Below the pieces are notes generated by a model. The model was not told the DNA's origin. It saw only the letters and a list, made by a program, of their open reading frames with translations, and did not search any database. Below are positions 15,682 through 17,600 of a stretch of DNA of 17,600 nt, piece by piece. A program made the translations under genes and the position numbers. This DNA is from Pseudomonadota bacterium (GTDB taxonomy: Bacteria > Pseudomonadota > Gammaproteobacteria > Natronospirales > REEB76). Every line of letters starts with the position of its first letter. Positions within the stretch are counted from its first letter, which is position 1. The stretch lies in contig JAJYBN010000002.1 of the NCBI GenBank assembly GCA_021779005.1, forward strand, positions 1 through 17,600, given 5' to 3'.

Positions 15682-17400
15682 ATGCATTGGCTACTGCGTC
15701 TCGACAAGACCCCGCGTCTGGTGCTCTTGAGCATCGTGCTGGGTGTGGTGGGCGGGTTCGGTGCCCAATTGTTTCTTTGGCTGCTGCATCTGGGTGAAGC
15801 GCTGATTTTCACCCCCATCACCCACGACCATTTTCTGAGTGTGGCCGCCGCCGCTGGCATGCAACAACCACCAGCTTTCCATCTGAACTGGTGGATCCCA
15901 CTCGCTACAACAGGCGGCGGTCTGCTGGCCGGGTTTCTGGTTTATACGTTTGCACCCGAGGCCGAGGGTCACGGCACTGATGCAGCCGTGAAAGCCTTTC
16001 ACCAAACCAAAGGGCTAATCCGTCCACAGGTGCCAGTAGTCAAAGCACTGGCGAGCGCCATCACCATTGGTTCCGGTGGTTCGGCCGGCCGTGAAGGGCC
16101 GACTGCACAGATCGCCGCCGGTGTAGGCTCGATTCTAGGGAAATTGTTGCATCTATCGGAGGACGAGCGCCGCTACATGGTACTCATCGGCATGGCGGCT
16201 GGCCTCTCGGCGATCTTCAAAAGTCCGCTGGGGACTGCGATTTTTTCAGTCGAGATCCTGTATTCCGGAATGGCCTTCGAGGGTGCGGCGCTGCTTTATT
16301 GCGTGATCGGGGCAGCGGTCGCATATGCCATCACCGGAACAATTGAAGGCTGGTCACCGCTTTTCATCCTGCCTTCGGAAAGTTTCGGTTCAGGACGCGA
16401 TTTGGTCTGGTATGGAGTGCTGGGCATCTTTGCTGGGCTGGTGGCGACGCTGCTGCCGGCGGTCTTCTATCGCGTGCGTGACCAGTTTCACAAGCTGCGT
16501 ATCCCGAATCACTTCAAGCCCGCGATTGGCGGTCTGCTGGTGGGTATCATCGGCATCTTTATCCCCGGGATACTCGGCGGCGGTTATGGCTACATGCAGC
16601 TTGCACTCCAGGGTGGAGCTGGCATAGCGCTGTGGCTACTGCTGTTGCTGGCGTTCTTCAAGATCGTAACGCTGGCACTCACCATCGGTTCCGGCGGATC
16701 CGGCGGCGTGTTCGCACCGAGCCTGTATATCGGTGCCATGCTGGGTGCGGCCATGACAGTACTGTTGCACCTTTTCGGAGTTACCAGCATTAGCTCAACC
16801 GGATTGGCCGTGGTTGGCATGGCGGCGGTCTTCGCGGGCGCAGCACGCGTACCCATTGCCACCCTGGTGATGGTTGCCGAGATGACCGGCGGCTATCATC
16901 TGATAATGCCGACGATGCTGGCTGTTGCGCTGAGTTATCTGGTGCAGTTCAGCCTCACGCGCCATGCAAAATACCCCACCCTTTATGAAGCCCAGGTTGT
17001 GGCCCCGACCGACAGCCCGGTACACCGCGAACTCTATTACAAGGTAGCCACGGATCTGCTGCGGCGGCGCAAGGTACACCTGGATCAGGATATCCTGGCT
17101 TCCGAACTCGCGGATCAGAGTAACTCCGCGAAGGGGATCCCGCTTGGCGATACCTCCAAGAACCTGTTTCGTATGCGACTGGTAGCCGGCTCACCGCTTG
17201 CAGGCGCGGAAATACGCAGCATCGGTATACCCGATTTTCTCATCCTTACCATCCTGCGAAGCGACCATCAGATTGCGCCCAGCGCGAGTACCATACTGCA
17301 GGTAGGTGATGAACTGGTAGTCGCTTCAATGCCTGAAGCCATGGAAATCTTCCGTGACCACGCGGCGCCACCGGTCACGGCCAAAAAAAGTTCCGCGTGA
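15682..17400 (+). CDS. CLC-family anion transporter/channel with C-terminal TrkA-C-like domain
   Basis: 572 aa. It is related to, but clearly different from, the preceding CLC. Segments seen: G-H-G-T-D (96-100) at the GSGIP position, GREGP with the gating Glu138, GSGGSGGVFAPSLY, and central Tyr435 in T-L-Y-E-A. The position of the internal proton glutamate is Ile192 in S-V-E-I-L. After a charged linker (about 450-490), residues 494-563 resemble an RCK_C/TrkA-C domain (L-V-A-G-S-P-L-A-G-A-x-I ... I-L-Q-V-G-D-E-L-V-V-A), a cytoplasmic ligand-sensing module known from K+ transport proteins and some bacterial CLCs. No Shine-Dalgarno sequence precedes the ATG (ATAATCTCTCCG). An inner-membrane anion channel or exchanger is likely; selectivity cannot be read from sequence. 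Confidence 0.92.
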   Translation: MHWLLRLDKTPRLVLLSIVLGVVGGFGAQLFLWLLHLGEALIFTPITHDHFLSVAAAAGMQQPPAFHLNWWIPLATTGGGLLAGFLVYTFAPEAEGHGTDAAVKAFHQTKGLIRPQVPVVKALASAITIGSGGSAGREGPTAQIAAGVGSILGKLLHLSEDERRYMVLIGMAAGLSAIFKSPLGTAIFSVEILYSGMAFEGAALLYCVIGAAVAYAITGTIEGWSPLFILPSESFGSGRDLVWYGVLGIFAGLVATLLPAVFYRVRDQFHKLRIPNHFKPAIGGLLVGIIGIFIPGILGGGYGYMQLALQGGAGIALWLLLLLAFFKIVTLALTIGSGGSGGVFAPSLYIGAMLGAAMTVLLHLFGVTSISSTGLAVVGMAAVFAGAARVPIATLVMVAEMTGGYHLIMPTMLAVALSYLVQFSLTRHAKYPTLYEAQVVAPTDSPVHRELYYKVATDLLRRRKVHLDQDILASELADQSNSAKGIPLGDTSKNLFRMRLVAGSPLAGAEIRSIGIPDFLILTILRSDHQIAPSASTILQVGDELVVASMPEAMEIFRDHAAPPVTAKKSSA

Positions 17401-17524
17401 CTCAGGAGTCCTGGTGGGTTCATTGCGCGTGTGTTATCTCCCATGCGGCAGAAAATCACGGGCCATCAGATATACGCGATCTTCATTGGATATTTTTGCC
17501 TGCTTTAACCACGTCTGTTACCAT

Positions 17525-17539
17525 CGCTTAGCGTAAGCG
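17525..17539. repeat. Small hairpin in the right-end intergenic region
   Basis: CGCTTA and TAAGCG pair around GCG. No T run follows, so it is a poor terminator. The rest of 17401-17600 shows no gene I can support. Confidence 0.35.
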
Positions 17540-17600
17540 GGTCCCGTAACCGATTCACTGGTTCATTCTTATATCTGGCACGGATTGCCATGAATCCATG

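Noticed and set aside
17590-17600. ATG at the right edge that could open a new gene
   Set aside because: Only three codons are visible and there is no clear ribosome binding site.

Overview
The window looks like chromosomal DNA from a gammaproteobacterium. The basis is gene content and order: dapF, a DUF484 gene and xerC, then hslV and hslU, then a DUF971 gene, ubiE, ubiJ and ubiB, with ubiD nearby. This is aerobic ubiquinone-type housekeeping content in a synteny typical of that class. I cannot name the genus. Coding DNA is moderately GC-rich, and the 4.5-5.0 kb gap is clearly more AT-rich. No tRNA, rRNA, CRISPR array or complete insertion sequence was found.

Layout. (1) 1-967, plus strand: the 3' part of a peptidase S10 (serine carboxypeptidase-like) gene. 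A one-base deletion-type frameshift near 756-758 separates the catalytic Ser from the Asp and His. (2) 1030-4464, minus strand: a DUF971 gene, ubiE, ubiJ and ubiB; the last three are joined by 4-nt stop/start overlaps. A hairpin at 994-1024 ends the S10 gene and lies between the two convergent units. (3) 4500-5044: an AT-rich gap holding a probable hslU terminator, a candidate promoter, and a 90-codon frame that looks like a diverged second copy of the DUF971 N-terminal region. (4) 5045-7217, minus strand: the HslVU protease genes, unusually separated by about 300 bp of non-coding repeat-like DNA with a 12-bp perfect hairpin. (5) 7359-9789, minus strand: dapF, DUF484 and xerC, all overlapping by ATGA. 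(6) 10038-10457, minus strand: a small four-helix membrane protein of unknown function. (7) 10621-12087, plus strand: ubiD. (8) 12291-12932, plus strand: an orphan ParA-type ATPase. (9) 13026-13544, minus strand: a small predicted secreted protein. (10) 13764-15572 and 15682-17400, plus strand: two divergent CLC-family anion transporter/channel genes in tandem, the first with a C-terminal CBS pair and the second with a TrkA-C-like domain. The last 200 bp hold no recognisable gene.

How it works together. UbiE (C-methylation), UbiJ (lipid-binding scaffold), UbiB (ABC1-type ATPase/kinase-like) and UbiD (decarboxylation with a prenylated flavin) all serve ubiquinone biosynthesis. HslVU is the proteasome-like stress protease. 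DapF feeds lysine and peptidoglycan synthesis, and XerC resolves chromosome dimers. The more open biology lies in the CLC pair, the repeat splitting hslVU, the decayed DUF971 copy, the orphan ParA ATPase, and the two small uncharacterised envelope proteins. I did not find a clear new multi-gene defence or mobile system here.
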